A DNA stretch of 64,000 bases from Linum tenue (GCA_946122785.1 CAMGYJ010000008.1:1341912-1405911), one strand, 5' to 3'; positions 1-12,020 are shown, counted from the first letter of the stretch. Translations and numbers: made by a program. The notes: generated by a model not told the origin, from the letters alone.

Positions 1-200
1 CTGTGAAACAGAAGAAACATCAACCTCCTAACCGACCTCTTCTTCAATATAACCATACCTCGCTTCCGTAGTAAGGATTCTACGAGAGGCCCGAGAGGGC
101 CAGGTAAATTTGGTCTAACTACACGACAGATCATGCCCACGGCGTGTTTCCGTATTCCAAAAAAGCAGCAAATCAAGTTCAAAAAAAATTAAACAACTAC

Positions 201-974
201 TTACTTGAGATATGCTGATACTTTTGGACAGTTATCCTCAGAGTTGAAGATGACATATCGTCGAGCTAGGTCCATGGTACTATTTTCCAATTCAACAATC
301 TTACCCTTCCCATTTCTTTTTGATACAATTGGTCGGCCAATAATTGGGAATAAAGCTTTTGCATTTTCCCTCACACCCATCCCTTCGTGATTTCTTGAAG
401 GCCTAGTGAATCTTGTATCACCATCCTCACTCAAATACCTTGAGCAGAATGATAGACATTCATTAGCTAGATACACTTCAGCTATGCACGTTTCTGGTTG
501 ACTTCTATTTTTAACATAGTCTTTCAAAACACCCAAAAACCTCTCGATCGGGTACATCCATCGAGTTTGCACGGGCCGACCAAGTCTAATCTCCTCTACC
601 AAGTGAATAGGTAGATGAACCATTATATCAAAGAAGCTAGGAGGAAATATCCGTTCTAATTGGCACAATGTCTCGACAATCTCAATTTGCAAGTGATCTA
701 ATTCGCTCAAGATTAGCACCATTCGACAAACAGCCTTGAAGAATGAAACAAGTCTGATCAATACGATAGCCAAATTCTTTGGAAAAGTTCTACGTACGAC
801 AACTTGGAGCAAGTATTGCATGATAAAGTGAGCATCGTGACTCTTGTACCCTAAGATTTTCTTCTCCTTCACATTCACACAGTGAGATATATTAGATGCA
901 CAACCATCTAGTACTTTAGCGCCTTTTAAGACCCCACAAAAAATCTCCTTTTCATGGTTAACATTGTATAACAA
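201..974 (-). pseudogene. CACTA transposase-associated DUF4218 region
   Basis: This is an open frame of 257 codons. It carries the DUF4218 signature that follows the TNP2 catalytic region: KILGYKSHDAHFIMQYLL near residues 40-57, FPPSFFDIMVHLPIHLVEEI near 112-131, WMYPIERFLGVLKDYVKNR near 139-157 and YLANECLSFCSRYL near 168-181. In CACTA elements this segment is part of the transposase polyprotein rather than a separate gene. The methionine at 974 is therefore just the first one after a break, not a real start. It ends in a stop at 201, and the region left of it (1-200) may continue the element but shows no clear domain. Confidence 0.85.
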
Positions 975-1165
975 GCTTTCACCAACTTACTCTTCTTAGG
1001 ATTTTCTATTACTGTTGGATGAAGGCTCTATCTAATTTCCATATCCTTTAAATCTAGACGAGCATTTAAATGATCATTGGTCTTCCCCGGAATGTCTAAC
1101 AACGTTCCCAAAATATTGTCACATACATTCTTCTCAATATGCATAACATCAAGGTTATGACGTAG

Positions 1166-1730
1166 TGTATTATGCTCCCACTAAGACAATTCAAACAAAA
1201 TAGACAACTTCGAGAACACACCTCTTTTCTCAATTATCTTCTTTTCTTCCTCGCCGAAGTCACAAATGAATCCAATCAACTCTTCCTTAATCTGCAAACC
1301 GGATAATGGTTCCGGCTTCAGTCTGAACTCCATTTTCCCATCAAAAGAGCTTTTGTCTTTCCTCCAACTGTGTTTCACATCAAGAAATCTGTGTGCGCCC
1401 ATGTAACATATTTTTCGACTCTTATATAAGTACTGAGAGCATGTCTCTTAATTACAACTAGGACAAGCAACGTATCCTTTTGTGCTCCAACCAGATAGCA
1501 TGGCCAATCCTGGGAAGTCACTGATACTCCACATTAAACAACCATGCATATTGAACATTTTCTTACTATGAGCATCATATGTCATGACTCCTTCATGCCA
1601 TAAGGTGTTCAACTCATCAACAAAAGGTCTAAGTACACATCAATATCATTCCCAGGTGATTTTGGCCCCGGGATAAGTGAGGAGAAAATCAAGTACTCAG
1701 GCTTCATGGACATCCATGGTGGTAGCAACC
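1166..1730 (-). pseudogene. TNP2-like CACTA transposase, Transposase_21 region (broken)
   Basis: Read leftward from 1730, the translation gives LPPWMSMKPEYL, then IPGPKSPGNDIDVYL, then MTYDAHSKKMFNMHG, SDFPGLAMLSGWSTKGY and ACPSC, then MGAHRFLDVKHSWRKDK. This order of motifs is diagnostic of the catalytic part of TNP2/TNPD transposases of plant CACTA elements, which cut and join the element ends in the nucleus. The reading frame shifts between PGNDIDVYL and the MTYDAH segment (near 1600-1640), and a stop follows the ACPSCN motif near 1460, so no full-length protein can be made. The fragment continues into the DUF4218 piece to its left. The family call is firm; the exact edges are approximate. 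Confidence 0.85.
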
Positions 1731-3089
1731 TTAGAATGGAAGAACAATTGAATCAGTATATGGACACTCTTCACCTCTAAAACAGAAAGGAAGCACAAAT
1801 GAAATTCTGTAAGTTTAGATTTGATGATAGGGAAAGGTATCCACCAGAGCATAATAATCTCAAAACAAACAAAATCATACTTAGCTTCCTCCATATATAA
1901 ACATCAATCACACCATAAAGTACATGTTCGAACCAAGTATGAAACCAAGCACACTAATAGAAAAAGCAAACTCAAAACTGAAATACAACGCTCCAAAAGC
2001 TACATGCACCATGAGAATAACAGTTTGGGTATGGTATATAGGCACAAATTAAGCTCTAAACTGATACAAACGATGGTATTAACAGAATTAGCATTCATAG
2101 GACTACAAATTTTTCCTAGCTATCTGAGAGATCAATCAAATACCAACTGGTGGCATTACAACTATGCACTTGTTTCATTCTACAGAAACACCATACATTT
2201 GCTCAGCAATCAGTATATTCCTTTTAGTTATTTCGCCTCTTCTCCCCTCGTTTTCAGATAGAAAATAATATTCACAGATCAATTGCATTTGCTCTGTACT
2301 CCCGTATCAATAGGGTTTTGCCTTGTACAACACATAGCAGGAATTCAATGCTAACCATGTTTCAAAGAATCAGGAAGCAACTTATCATTCATTGGGGAAG
2401 GGCTACAAATTCTTCCTACCTATCAGAGCGATCAATCAAGCCCAAAATCGCTCCACTGAGAACATGAATTGATTCCAAAGAGCTGGGAAGAAGAAGACGG
2501 AAGTCGACCTACTAACCTTGAATCGACAAGCTGGCAGTGCCGTGTTGCTTTTCTTTTTTCCTTTTCAGCCATTATGCTCTTGGCTCCCGGGAAACTAGCG
2601 GGAGATCAGGGAAGAAGAAGCTACAGTCAAATAATCGGCGGCCGCAAGTAGCGGGAGCGGGTCATAGAAGAAACGAGTCCTTTTCAATATCCAGAAGGTA
2701 AACGTTCTTGTTTTTCTTTTTATTTATTTATTTATTTATTTAATTTTTTTTTGCTTTTGTGATTTTGGCTTTTTTCTATGCGCCAAATGTACGCTCTGTT
2801 CTTTTTTTATTTTCTGGGCTGGATCCTGGAAAGGAACAAGTTTCTTTTTCATGATTTATTGTAGTTTATTAATATATTTCCTTTATAGCTTTGTTCTTTT
2901 GTGGAACGAATGGAAAACAGAGTTGGAAAAAGGTTCAATAGCACTAATTAATAAGTTCAGTATAAGGACCTTTGTTTCTTTGTAGTTAAGCTTATGTTCT
3001 TCAATTTTATTGAGAGTTCCAATTAATTTGAAATTCATATATCTAATTAATACTAAATATCAAATTTGTACAATATGTAACATTTTTTT

Positions 3090-3316
3090 ATTAAGTGTTG
3101 CCTAAACGGTAAGAATATATAACACAAGTTATTTTATTGTACAAATGTTGCATATTATTAACAATATGTAACAAAAACGATCATGCGGCTAATTTGTGTT
3201 GCATAAGATATATATTAGGCAACACAAAATTAAAGTGTTGCCTATATCTATTTTATGTGACACTTTAAGAAAGTGTTGCAGAACGAGTGTTGCATAAAGT
3301 CACTTTTCGCGTAGTG
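3090..3316 (-). repeat. CACTA subterminal repeat block and terminal inverted repeat
   Basis: At least six copies of GTGTTGC or its reverse complement GCAACAC, some degenerate, lie between 3090 and 3300, followed by the terminal GTAGTG at 3311-3316. Subterminal arrays like this are binding sites for the element-encoded DNA-binding protein in En/Spm-type transposons. The array marks the 5' end of the element relative to its transposase. Confidence 0.75.
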
Positions 3317-4745
3317 ATCCTACAAGATAATCATTCACGAACTGATCCCCTCTTTGATTCCGAAACTTCTTTTTTATGTAACCCAAATCTGAAAAGTCTC
3401 TTTCAACACTTGCGGCTGCAACCGATAAAAATCAATAAAATTAGGACCTGGACAGGTTTAGTTGGTGGGGATAATGGTCACCAATTGCTGGTTTTTGTGG
3501 GGATGAGGGTAGCAGTTGCTTAGTTTTTAGGTTTTGGTGAAATTGGAGATAAGTGTTGGACATTTATAATTAAATTTATGTTGAAATTATGATAAGAAAT
3601 GAATTGTAGGGAAACGAAAAACATATTTACTAATAGCTACAGTGTTACAGGCTAAAAAATTAGAAACTATATGTACTGTATTTTGTTTTTTTCATATTCG
3701 AACGAACTACTAACGATGATTTGTTAAATTGTTTCCTGGAGTTTAGGGATGTCTAAATCTCTTTGGGTTGGCCCATGTCTCATATATTGGGAGGGTTGGG
3801 TTAGGTGGTTGGGTGGCTGGCTGGGAAGTTGAGCAGGACTTCACTTTCAATGTCAATTTTATGATCTTATTGAAAAATAATAGTGTCGATTTCCTGAGAA
3901 CCAATTGGCTAATATAAATCATATATATCTTTTCTGACTTTTTCCCATACTCTCACGTCAAAGTGAAACTTGATGTAAATGTTACAACCACTATAGCAAA
4001 TATTGATATGAAAACTGTGAATTTATTCAACACTATGACAAGTTTTCTTTCTATAACTAATTTATTTGTTAGTTTTATATATCTAAATTCAGCTTTAAGG
4101 TTACTGGGAGACCATGACCCCTCACCCTCCTCAATCACAACACAACTTGACCCAAGTCACTATCACTTTTTAGAGCATGATCTTTAGATAAACTTTTCTG
4201 TAATCTTTCGATACTATTCATACTCAATTAAATTTTTTTTGTAGTTTTTTTTTTGTAAATGCTTATTTTTAGTATGGTTACCGACTATGCATCATTTCCT
4301 TCACTTAAATTTAATAGGTTATATCTCTTTTAATTTACGTTGACGTTAAAATTCCTTCATAACAAATCACATTAATTATATTTTTTAAAGTGCATCCACT
4401 TTAATATATTTTATTTTAAAAATCGAGACATATGCTTGGAGTACATATGAATATACCATGGGTGATATCAAATCATACCAATATATCATAATGTAAAATG
4501 GTTGTATGCATGATAATTTAAGTATTTATATACCGATCATCATTTACCACCTTTTATCACCATCCACTACAGCTACACCTAATACTAGGGTGATATATTT
4601 TGTCGTGAATGTTTTTCCCCATAAATTTGTATATCACAATTGATAAGGATGAAAATGTTTCTTCTATACAAGATTTTTGAAATTTGAGTTAAAAACGAAG
4701 ATTGTTCAGGTGGTACAAAGGGTGTTAATCGTTGCTAATTCGTGT
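3317..4745. other. No gene recognised; AT-rich DNA
   Basis: About 1.4 kb of AT-rich sequence with only short, unconvincing open frames. A G/T-rich patch near 3765-3835 repeats GGTTGGG-like units. No transposon ends or protein motifs were recognised. Confidence 0.5.
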
Positions 4746-5215
4746 CAGTGCGGCGGAGCCACTCAAGGCCAAGGTGGGTCATTTGCACCACCTTGGCCCA
4801 AAAAATTATAGAGTAAATTAGTCTACAAGATTGTAGATTGAATACAAAATATTCATAATATCGTAGATAATTTTATGAAAAAGTAATGTTTTGTGATGCA
4901 TATTTTACTTTTAATTCATATTTTTTGTAAAGAGAGTTTAATATAAACAAAAGCTCGAAGTGGTTGTTGCTATAATGTGTTATTGCAAGTGTTGAAAGAG
5001 CACTAAGTGCAATCAACAAAGTAAAGAAACCCTAAGATGAGTTCTGGAATCACGAACGATTTTTTGTTGTGGTATTTTAACATTCTCGTAATTTGCATAA
5101 TGAATGTATTTTAGAAAAATTTCAGAAGATGAACATATCCTTGAACTTACGTTTTATATTTATTTTTTCACGCTTGACGCCCTTGACCTACCTTAGATAA
5201 ATTTCTGGCTACGCT
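4746..5215 (+). mobile_element. hAT transposon remnant with dimerisation-domain trace
   Basis: The left end, CAGTGCGGCGGAGCCA, resembles the plant hAT terminal repeat CAGTGGCGGAGCCA. The right end at about 5203-5215 reads TCTGGCTACGCTA, a decayed inverted match. Inside, near 4985-5130, one frame gives IASVERALSAINKVKKP, then a stop, then LEKFQKMN. This is the C-terminal hAT dimerisation domain of transposases related to ZMYM1/TTF-type zinc-finger proteins. The rest of the transposase has been deleted. I found no convincing 8-bp target duplication. The copy is old and inactive. Confidence 0.65.
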
Positions 5216-5849
5216 AATGATTGGTGTTATGAAATATTTTCTCCCAATATATAACAAAATGAATATAATTTTGTGGATCAAAATGGTGTCATTCCTTACG
5301 TGAAAAAAAAATCGAATTAAAATTCAGAAGATACAAGTTGGCTGAAAAATAAAAAAATAAAACTAAAAAAAATAAATATTTGAATTTAACTTCTTAATTA
5401 GATGTTACTCCATTCTAAACCAATAAACCAGATCTAGTTCACAAATGTATAACTAAGACCTCCCTAAACTATTTTTGCCTCGTCCCAATCGGACTACGTA
5501 ATGAATTAGATCGAGAGTTAAGCAAAGTTAGAAGAACTACGTTATTAATCAGATCGAGAACCTAATTCAATTTAGATGATGAGTGCCGAGTATGAGCTAG
5601 CTTTGGCATTTAATGGAGCACTGAAATAAATATATGATACATGGAAGATCTTACCCAAAAATATGTAAATCAATATAATGTACACGATTAAATCAATATG
5701 GAAGAACATATAGATACAAGTAATTGAATTTGAGAGAGGTCCTGCGGACAATCAAGTGTTTAAGGGCTTGCGAATGTGCAAATACTTTTTTTTTGGGAGG
5801 AACAAAATTAGAAAGTGTTTTTTGGAAAAACGAGTGGATGAGTTGCACC
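5216..5849. other. No gene recognised
   Basis: AT-rich sequence without motifs that I can assign. The short open frames overlapping its right edge are not conserved proteins that I recognise. Confidence 0.45.
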
Positions 5850-6050
5850 TGACTTCTATGAAGGTGACGATTGTTACAACGGTCCACACCTCTTCAAACA
5901 CTGTTCGAACGAGAGTGTTTGGTGTATGGAGAATCTATGTTATCTTACACTACTCTTGTGGAGATTCCTTGAGAGCTCTGTGACTACAACTAAGAGTACT
6001 ACTATGGAGGATCCTTCATGGAGGAGAGCTCTGCAAACTACAAGTTGTCT
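5850..6050 (+). repeat. Dispersed repeat, copy 1 (partner at 41868-42055)
   Basis: This segment shares an ordered set of sub-sequences with 41868-42055 in the same orientation: CTGACTTCT, CACACCTCT.CAAACA, TGTTCGAACGAG, GAGAATCTA.GTTA, TGGAGATTCC and GGAGAGCTC. By eye the match is roughly three quarters identical with several indels. It could be part of a retrotransposon LTR or a captured sequence. No coding function is visible. Confidence 0.55.
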
Positions 6051-6112
6051 TTGTGTTGGATTGTGATCCAAAAAGTTTGCTTCAAGTTTTGTTGCCCAAA
6101 TTTGTCAAACTG

Positions 6113-6131
6113 CTCTCTCTCTCTCTCTCTC
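6113..6131 (+). repeat. (CT)n microsatellite
   Basis: An uninterrupted run of CT dinucleotides. Confidence 0.9.
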
Positions 6132-6219
6132 CTCCTGAATAATAGCTTCGCTTAGCCTCTATACAAGTTAGTTGGCATCGTAGGAAACCTCTAGACACCT
6201 CACCAATTGGTCTTGTTTC

Positions 6220-6670
6220 AACATGAATGGAACCACCCAATTAGTATTTTGGAAAGTATCCATGATATGGGATGGTACTATCCAATTAGTATTTTGGATG
6301 GTGTTCATGATATTTGGGATGGTACCATCCAACGTAGGGTTGGATGGTATCCATGATGTGTGATGGTCACCATACACTAAGAAGTTGGATATTGTGTCCA
6401 CTATATATGACGGTACCATCCAGTTTGGGGTTGGGATGGTATCCATGATATTTGGGAAGATACCATTCAGCTTAGTGTTAAATGGTAACCATAATGTGGG
6501 ATGGTCACCATCCACTAAGAGGTTGGATGATGTCCACTATATAAAATGGTACCGTCTACTTAAATGTTTGATGGTATCCATGATGTGGATGTCACAATCC
6601 ACTTTGAGTCTAGATGGTTACCCTGGGATTTGACACATGGTGAACAAGTACTAGATGGTCACCCAACTAG
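6220..6670 (+). repeat. Minisatellite with about 46-bp units built on GGATGGTACCATCC
   Basis: About nine to ten degenerate units occur in tandem. Each contains ATCCATGATAT-like and GGATGGTACCATCC-like blocks followed by a spacer of about 15 bp and TTGGATGGT. The period is near 46 bp. Every third unit carries GGTCACCAT in place of GGTACCAT, giving a higher-order period near 137-180 bp. The core is a near-perfect palindrome. No protein is supported, although two frames stay open by virtue of the repeat. Confidence 0.8.
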
Positions 6671-7375
6671 TATTTCAAAGGGAAAATATTTTGGTGTAAA
6701 CAAATGCCCTCCACAACTTAGTTCATAATGTTGACACTAATTATACTAGTTATCAAACTACACAAATCAAACACTGACTTGCATAACCATGACTTGCTCG
6801 ACATTAAATCGCATAAGTAGTCCAATTCCTTCCTGCTAATTAATGAAACACAACAAAATGCTATCTAGTGTCCCACTCTAACACGGCTAATAACACCAAA
6901 ATTAATAGTTTTTTGTTCACTTAATGTCTATGAAAAGCCAACCAAATTACATGACCTCTAAATAGCCAAATCATTGACTGCCCCAATCGGAAGTATCTTT
7001 TAATATATATTTTTTTTTGCTTCATAAGTAGCAAAAATCCTTTACGTAAGACACATTCTTACCCCACTAACAAAAGAAAACTTATCTCTACAAGGACACT
7101 CCAATTCATCTATATAAATTGATACTATCATCCATGAACTAGGATGGTGTCTTTTTAATTAAGTCACACCATTCAAAAGCCAACTTGAATGACTTGTTTA
7201 CTACTTTATTTATTTATTTATTTATTTAATTATTTTATTCTATTATATATTTTATGACAAGAGTTGGGAGGCATCACCGCTCGCCATAGCTCTTAGCAGT
7301 AACTAAGGATCAATATGTATATACCTATAATCAACTTCATTGGTCAAACCACACAAGCCATTCATACATCACATG
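6671..7375. other. No gene recognised; contains (TTTA)n
   Basis: AT-rich DNA with a (TTTA)n tract near 7205-7232. Nothing else was recognised before the hAT MITE target duplication at 7376. Confidence 0.45.
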
Positions 7376-7383
7376 GCTTCATC

Positions 7384-7921
7384 GAGGGGTCGGCAACAAG
7401 TTTGGTAAACCCGAACCGAAACCGAATTGATGCTATTCGGTTCAGAATTCGGAAGGAAAATATGGATAATTCGGAAACCAGGGTTATTTCAACCAAACCA
7501 AATTTCCGACCGAAAAACCGAAATACCATAATTGCAAGCTCCAAATGGCGGAGCATGCAATTATAGACCGAAAAACCGAAAACCGAAAAACCAAGGTTAT
7601 TTTATGTTTGCAGTTGTTTTTAGACTTAAATATTTGAAATGTTTGATGACTTATGTGTTGAAAAGTTTGATTTTATCATTGATGATGCATATAATTGCAT
7701 ATTTATTGTTTATATTAGGGGTGAAAAATAATTTAAAACTGAGAAGATACAAGTAGCTTCCAAATTCGGTTTTGTGTGAAAACTGAACCGAACTAAATTA
7801 TATTTCAGTTTAAACCGACCAAACCGAATTATAATTCGGTTTGAGGTTTGGGAGAATTTAGGGACCCGGTATTTATAATTTCGTTTCGGTCGAAATCAAA
7901 CCGACCGAATGCCCGCCCCTA
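7384..7921. mobile_element. hAT-type MITE with 8-bp TSD GCTTCATC
   Basis: The 538-bp element is flanked by an exact 8-bp direct repeat GCTTCATC (7376-7383 and 7922-7929). Its ends are GAGGGGTCGG on the left and, as reverse complement, TAGGGGCGGGC on the right, matching the plant hAT terminal repeat of type TAGGGGTG. The subterminal regions are full of ACCGAA/TTCGGT motifs, for example AACCGAAAACCGAAAAACC near 7575. No transposase is encoded, so it would depend on a related autonomous element. The same motif composition is seen in the larger element at 50660-51888. Confidence 0.88.
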
Positions 7922-7929
7922 GCTTCATC

Positions 7930-9176
7930 CTTTCAAATGAGATGTATACACTAAAGAGGCATTCACCATCTTAATTTTAGGTTGCATTTTTCCTACATTA
8001 TTTTTGCCACCCTATGGTATAATGTCTCCCTGCTGGAGTTATCCTAACCAGCTCATCTGGTTGTTGACATCGACCCCTATGGTTGTGAGCTTCTCTATGA
8101 GGTACATCATGCATTCTCAATTCTTTTGGATCCGAAGGGAAACCAGGAACCCATATCTACTTTGGCTTCCCCCAAAATGCTTCATGTCTACTCTTAAAAT
8201 TACTCCGAGGGGACGGGTACTTAGAATTTACAAGCCACTTAGCACACAATTCACATTTCACCAAGTTTTGATGGTGTATATTGAAACTTCTTATACATGC
8301 CACTATGTCCACCATTTTTTGTTGACATATTACAACCTTGTTCATCCTTTTCTACACTTTTAAATTTATGCAAGCCTTGAGTGGCTTGATCATGCTGCGT
8401 ATCACTTGACTTGTCCCCCAATCAATTTTTGTGGTAGATGACATGCCCCCAATCTATTCCAAATCATGCTTTCACCTTTACCTGAGGCATGTGCAGGCTA
8501 AACTTTTTCCAAGTTGTCTGATATGCCCCCGAATCCATCTTTTTCTAACATGCTCTCGAATCCATCTTTGTTGGTTGGTGACATGCCCCCGTCCAAACTT
8601 TGGGACACTAACTTGTCCTTTTGTTGGAAACTTTTTTGACAAATTGTTCAGTAAAGGATCACCACGAGCTAGGCCAATTTTTTGGCTCTGAATTTTAGCA
8701 TGTGGTCACCATCCCGACATAGAGAAGTGGTTTTGGTAACTATAATTGCAAAATCTTCTGACTTGGAAGAATGTGAGAAATTATTCGTCTTGCCAAGAAA
8801 TGGGATGACATAACCCCTGGTAGGTTAACTTGATCATTACTGTCAAGTTTCCCCTTGGGCTTATCCTTTTCAATTTGTTCACAGATGCGTTGCTTACTAC
8901 ATTTTTCACTTTCATTCTTGTCCGAAGGACATTCACACATACTTATTTCTACCGGCTTATGCAAACAATACCCAACTTTTGCAACCTTGCAAATAATGGT
9001 GTCCATAGGAAAAGAATATTGCATTGCGTTATTTAAGCAACTGTGTGGAATCCAAATTAGGGGGCTAATTTCATTCTTTCACATTTCAAAATCACTAATA
9101 TATCTACCAATCATCCTATCCTATGCTTTATCAATGTTTTGTTCGAGATTATCAAAATGCTTATGTATAGAGGCAA
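7930..9176. other. Unassigned region, possibly decayed coding sequence on the minus strand
   Basis: No family was recognised with confidence. A minus-strand frame at 8740-9024 is cysteine-rich (CxCP and several single cysteines, with a KPKGK patch), and another at 8157-8345 contains CELC. Both are interrupted. CCCCGAATCCATCTTT-like motifs recur on the plus strand at about 8525-8600. It lies downstream (minus strand) of the copia remnant and may include retrotransposon 3' flank. Confidence 0.3.
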
Positions 9177-9355
9177 TGTGAAGATTTACCTGTTGGTCGA
9201 TTCTACAATGTTCAAAAATCTCAACATGATTCGTCCGTGTTGGTCGATTCTACAATGTTGGTCGATTCTACAATGTTCAAATATATCTACAATGTACAAT
9301 GTGAAGATTTACCTGGCTGATTATCAGTGTTGATAAATCTCAACATGATTCGTCC
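9177..9355 (+). repeat. Local direct duplication in copia remnant flank
   Basis: GTGAAGATTTACCTG occurs near 9178 and again near 9300, and TCTCAACATGATTCGTCCGT near 9218 and again near 9337, in both cases about 120 bp apart. GTTGGTCGATTCTACAATG is present three times in between. The duplication interrupts the decayed RNase H coding sequence at its end. Confidence 0.75.
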
Positions 9356-10437
9356 GTCATTCACGAGATCTTTGATGAAATGATGAAGCAACTCGATATG
9401 CTTTGGTCATGGTTTTTTTTTTCATGGCTATGGTTGTCATAGTGTCATAGTGAATAATGGTTGAACCATTTTCACTTCGTTGCAAATCAGAAATTAATCT
9501 TTTCAGCCAAACTGCTTCGCCTGTTGCATTTGTATATGCGATATATTATGCTTCTGCTGAAGATAAAGCCACAATCTTTTGCTTCTTTGAACTCCACGGA
9601 AATGGGTTTTGAACCCAAAAAGAATACATAGCTTAATGTGATTTTTTGATCATATAATGATCTTTCACTATCACTATCGGTAAATCCAGCCAGCTTGCGT
9701 TCTGCTTTTTTCTAGTAAGTCAGGCCCAATTTCTTCATGACTTGAAGATATCGTAAAATTCTATTGGTTGATGCAAAATAAAGCTGTTAGATTCATATAT
9801 AAATCTTGATACAAGACTTAATGAATGACAGATTTTCAGCCTCGTGTGAGTCGAGCAAATGAGTGACCCGATAACACTTCTATACACCTCCCCGTCAACT
9901 TTTTCAGCTCCATCATTGTGTTGAAATTTCTCGTTCAACTCTATCGGTGTTGTGCCTGGTTTGCATGTTGCCATGTGAAATCTTTTTTTCATATCTTCAA
10001 TGTACTTCTCCCGGGAAATGAAATTTCTCTATGAGCCTGCTTCACTTGATTCTCAAGAAAATACTTCATGTGTACCAAGTCCATCATCTCGAATTCTTTC
10101 ATCATATACATTTGAAACATTCAATCATCTAATGACTTTTGTCTGTGCAAATTAGGTCATCAACATATAAACACACAATGGGAAAATCTTTCCCTTCTCT
10201 CTTTTCTATGTAGAGAGATGCTTTACTCGGACTTTTATGAAATCCGTTGTGCTAAAAATATCGATCAACTCAGCTATTCAGGCTCTTGGTGCTTGCTTTA
10301 GCCCGTATAAAGCCTTTAGAAGATGACAGACTTCCTCTTCTTCTCCTTTTTTTCTCATATCCTCGTGGTTGTTCCATATAGAATTCTTCTTCTATTTCTC
10401 CATTCAATATGTGGATTTGACATCTTGCTGCTATACT
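9340..10437 (-). pseudogene. Ty1/copia reverse transcriptase and RNase H remnant
   Basis: Reading leftward from 10437, the decayed frame shows an RT segment (ILNGEIEEEFYMEQPRGYE, then LLKALYGLKQAPRA), the catalytic YVDD box within VCLYVDDLICTDKS near 10140-10180, then MKKRFHMATCKPGTTPIELNEKF and YRSVIGSLI (9735-9992). RNase H-like text follows down to about 9340. This is the C-terminal half of a copia Pol polyprotein, which copies element RNA into DNA in the virus-like particle. The frame shifts repeatedly and about 150-200 codons at the start of RT are missing at the junction with the integrase at 10449. It may belong to the same element as 10449-13464 after a deletion, or to another one. 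Confidence 0.8.
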
Positions 10438-10448
10438 GGTAACTCCAG

Positions 10449-12020
10449 TTAAGCAGCTAGATCGAGTACTGTTCTGATGGTCTCCATCTTGCTACTGGAG
10501 TCAGAGTTAGGGTGAGGAGATTTTGGTGCAGGATTAGCAGGAGGTGGAGGGGAAGAGATGTTGTCATCAAACAAGGTAGGATCTGAGGGATTTGGAATAT
10601 GAGTGGTGGGGGAATCTTGGTGAGGAGCAGATGTAGGTTGAAATGGGAAGTGAGTTTCATGAAACTGTACATCCCTAGAGGTGAAAATATCATGAGTATC
10701 AAGGTCATAAATCCTGTACCCCTTGATACCAGAGCTGTACCCCAGGAATACACCCTTTCTAGCTCTAGGATCAAATTTGGATCTACGGTTGCTTAGTGTG
10801 CTAGCAAAGCATAGGCATCCAAAAACCTTGAGGTCTGTAAGGTCAAGAGGTTTTTTGTGGAGTTTTTCATAGGGTGTCAGGTTGTCAAGAACAATTGTTG
10901 GGACCCTATTGAACAGGTATACTGCATGTTTGACACATTCCCCCCAGAAGGTATGAGGTAGGTTAGCTTGGAACTTTAGGGCCCTAGCAATGGCCAATAT
11001 GCGTTCGTCTTTTCTCTCTACTTTGCTGTTTTGCTGGGGTGTTTCAACACATGATTGCTCATGAAAGATTCCATTTTGATTGTAGAAATCACTCATTTGA
11101 AATTCCCTTCCTTGGTCACTTCTGATTTTTCTAACAGGTTCCTCAAACTGCCTTTCAATTTAATTACAGAAGCTTTGCAACTTAGGTCTGGCTTCTGATT
11201 TGGCAGTGAGCAGAATGATCCATGGCATTCTAGTATGATCATCAACAATGGTCAGAAAGTATTTATAACCATCGTGACTAGGGATAGGATTTGGAATCCA
11301 AATATCAACATGTATTAACTGGAAAGGTTTAGTAGTTACAGTTGAACTGATTGGAAAGGGGAGTCTTTTCTGTCTAGCAAAATGACAGACATCACATGGA
11401 AAAGACTTGTATATTTCTATGGATGTACAAAGCTGTTGCAAAAGAGGTACTTTAGAATGAGAAACATGACCTAGTCTAAAATGCCAAAGATCAAAAGCTT
11501 GAGGGCTAGTAGTTGTGATGTGTTTAGGGCTATTGTCTAGAGGTGGACTGTCAATTAGGTAAAGACCATGAAAGAGCTTAGCAGAACCAGCCATCCTCCT
11601 CAGCTGCATGTCCTGAATCAAACATACATCAGAGAAGAATGTCAAACATAGAAACTTGTTCTTGGTCAGTTTGCTCACTGACACAAGATTGAAACTGAAA
11701 TCTGGGACAAACAGAACCTCCTCTAGAATTAGGCTGTCAAAACAACTAACAGTCCCAATGTGAGTAGCTTGTACTTGGTGACCAGTGGGAAGGGTGATAT
11801 AGACATGATAAATCTGTCTATAGTTGTCTAGGTGATTAAGGGAACAGACTATGTGATCTGATGCCCCTGTGTCCAGTATCCAAGCTTCATTGTAGGGTGT
11901 GCCAACTTGAGTACTGAGAGAGAATTTACCTTGATTTTGTGGAGTGCTAGTGAGGAATGCTGCATCTGAGAAGGTTGATCCAGCAGATGATTGAGGTTTG
12001 GAGTGCATCAGTTTTATGAG
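10449..12020 (-). pseudogene. pol: Copia protease and integrase (element A), one internal stop
   Basis: This continues in the gag frame. The protease active site reads WILDTGASDHIV (about residues 43-54 after the methionine at 12008). The GAG-pre-integrase region follows (LWHFRLGHVS, then CDVCHFARQKRLPF), then the integrase core. The three catalytic acids are visible: D in LIHVDIW, D in KIRSDQGREF (just after the stop at 11160-11162) and E in NSKVERKDERIL. The stop at 11160 interrupts FCN-IERQF and probably replaces a tyrosine codon. The C-terminal part shows FLGYSSGIKGYRIYD and a proline/serine-rich tail ending at 10449, where the expected RT start is missing. Not functional as it stands. 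Confidence 0.88.

Larger units (their letters stand above)
1..3316 (-). mobile_element. CACTA (En/Spm) transposon, right part, entering from the left edge
   Basis: The right terminus at 3316 reads, on the minus strand, CACTACGCGAAAAGTG, the CACTA-type terminal inverted repeat. It is backed by about 200 bp of repeated subterminal motif (GCAACACT and variants). Inside it, TNP2-type transposase coding remnants run leftward (1166-1730, then 201-974), which is the expected order from this terminus. The other terminus lies outside the window, so the 3-bp target duplication cannot be checked. Positions 1731-3089 hold no recognisable coding sequence beyond the transposase start, only AT-rich DNA with a (TTTA)n run near 2717-2742. 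The short open frames there match nothing I know. The transposase is disrupted, so the copy looks dead. Confidence 0.8.

Noticed and set aside
1821..2261. 146-codon plus-strand frame
   Set aside because: AT-rich, no motif, antisense to the upstream part of the CACTA transposase region.
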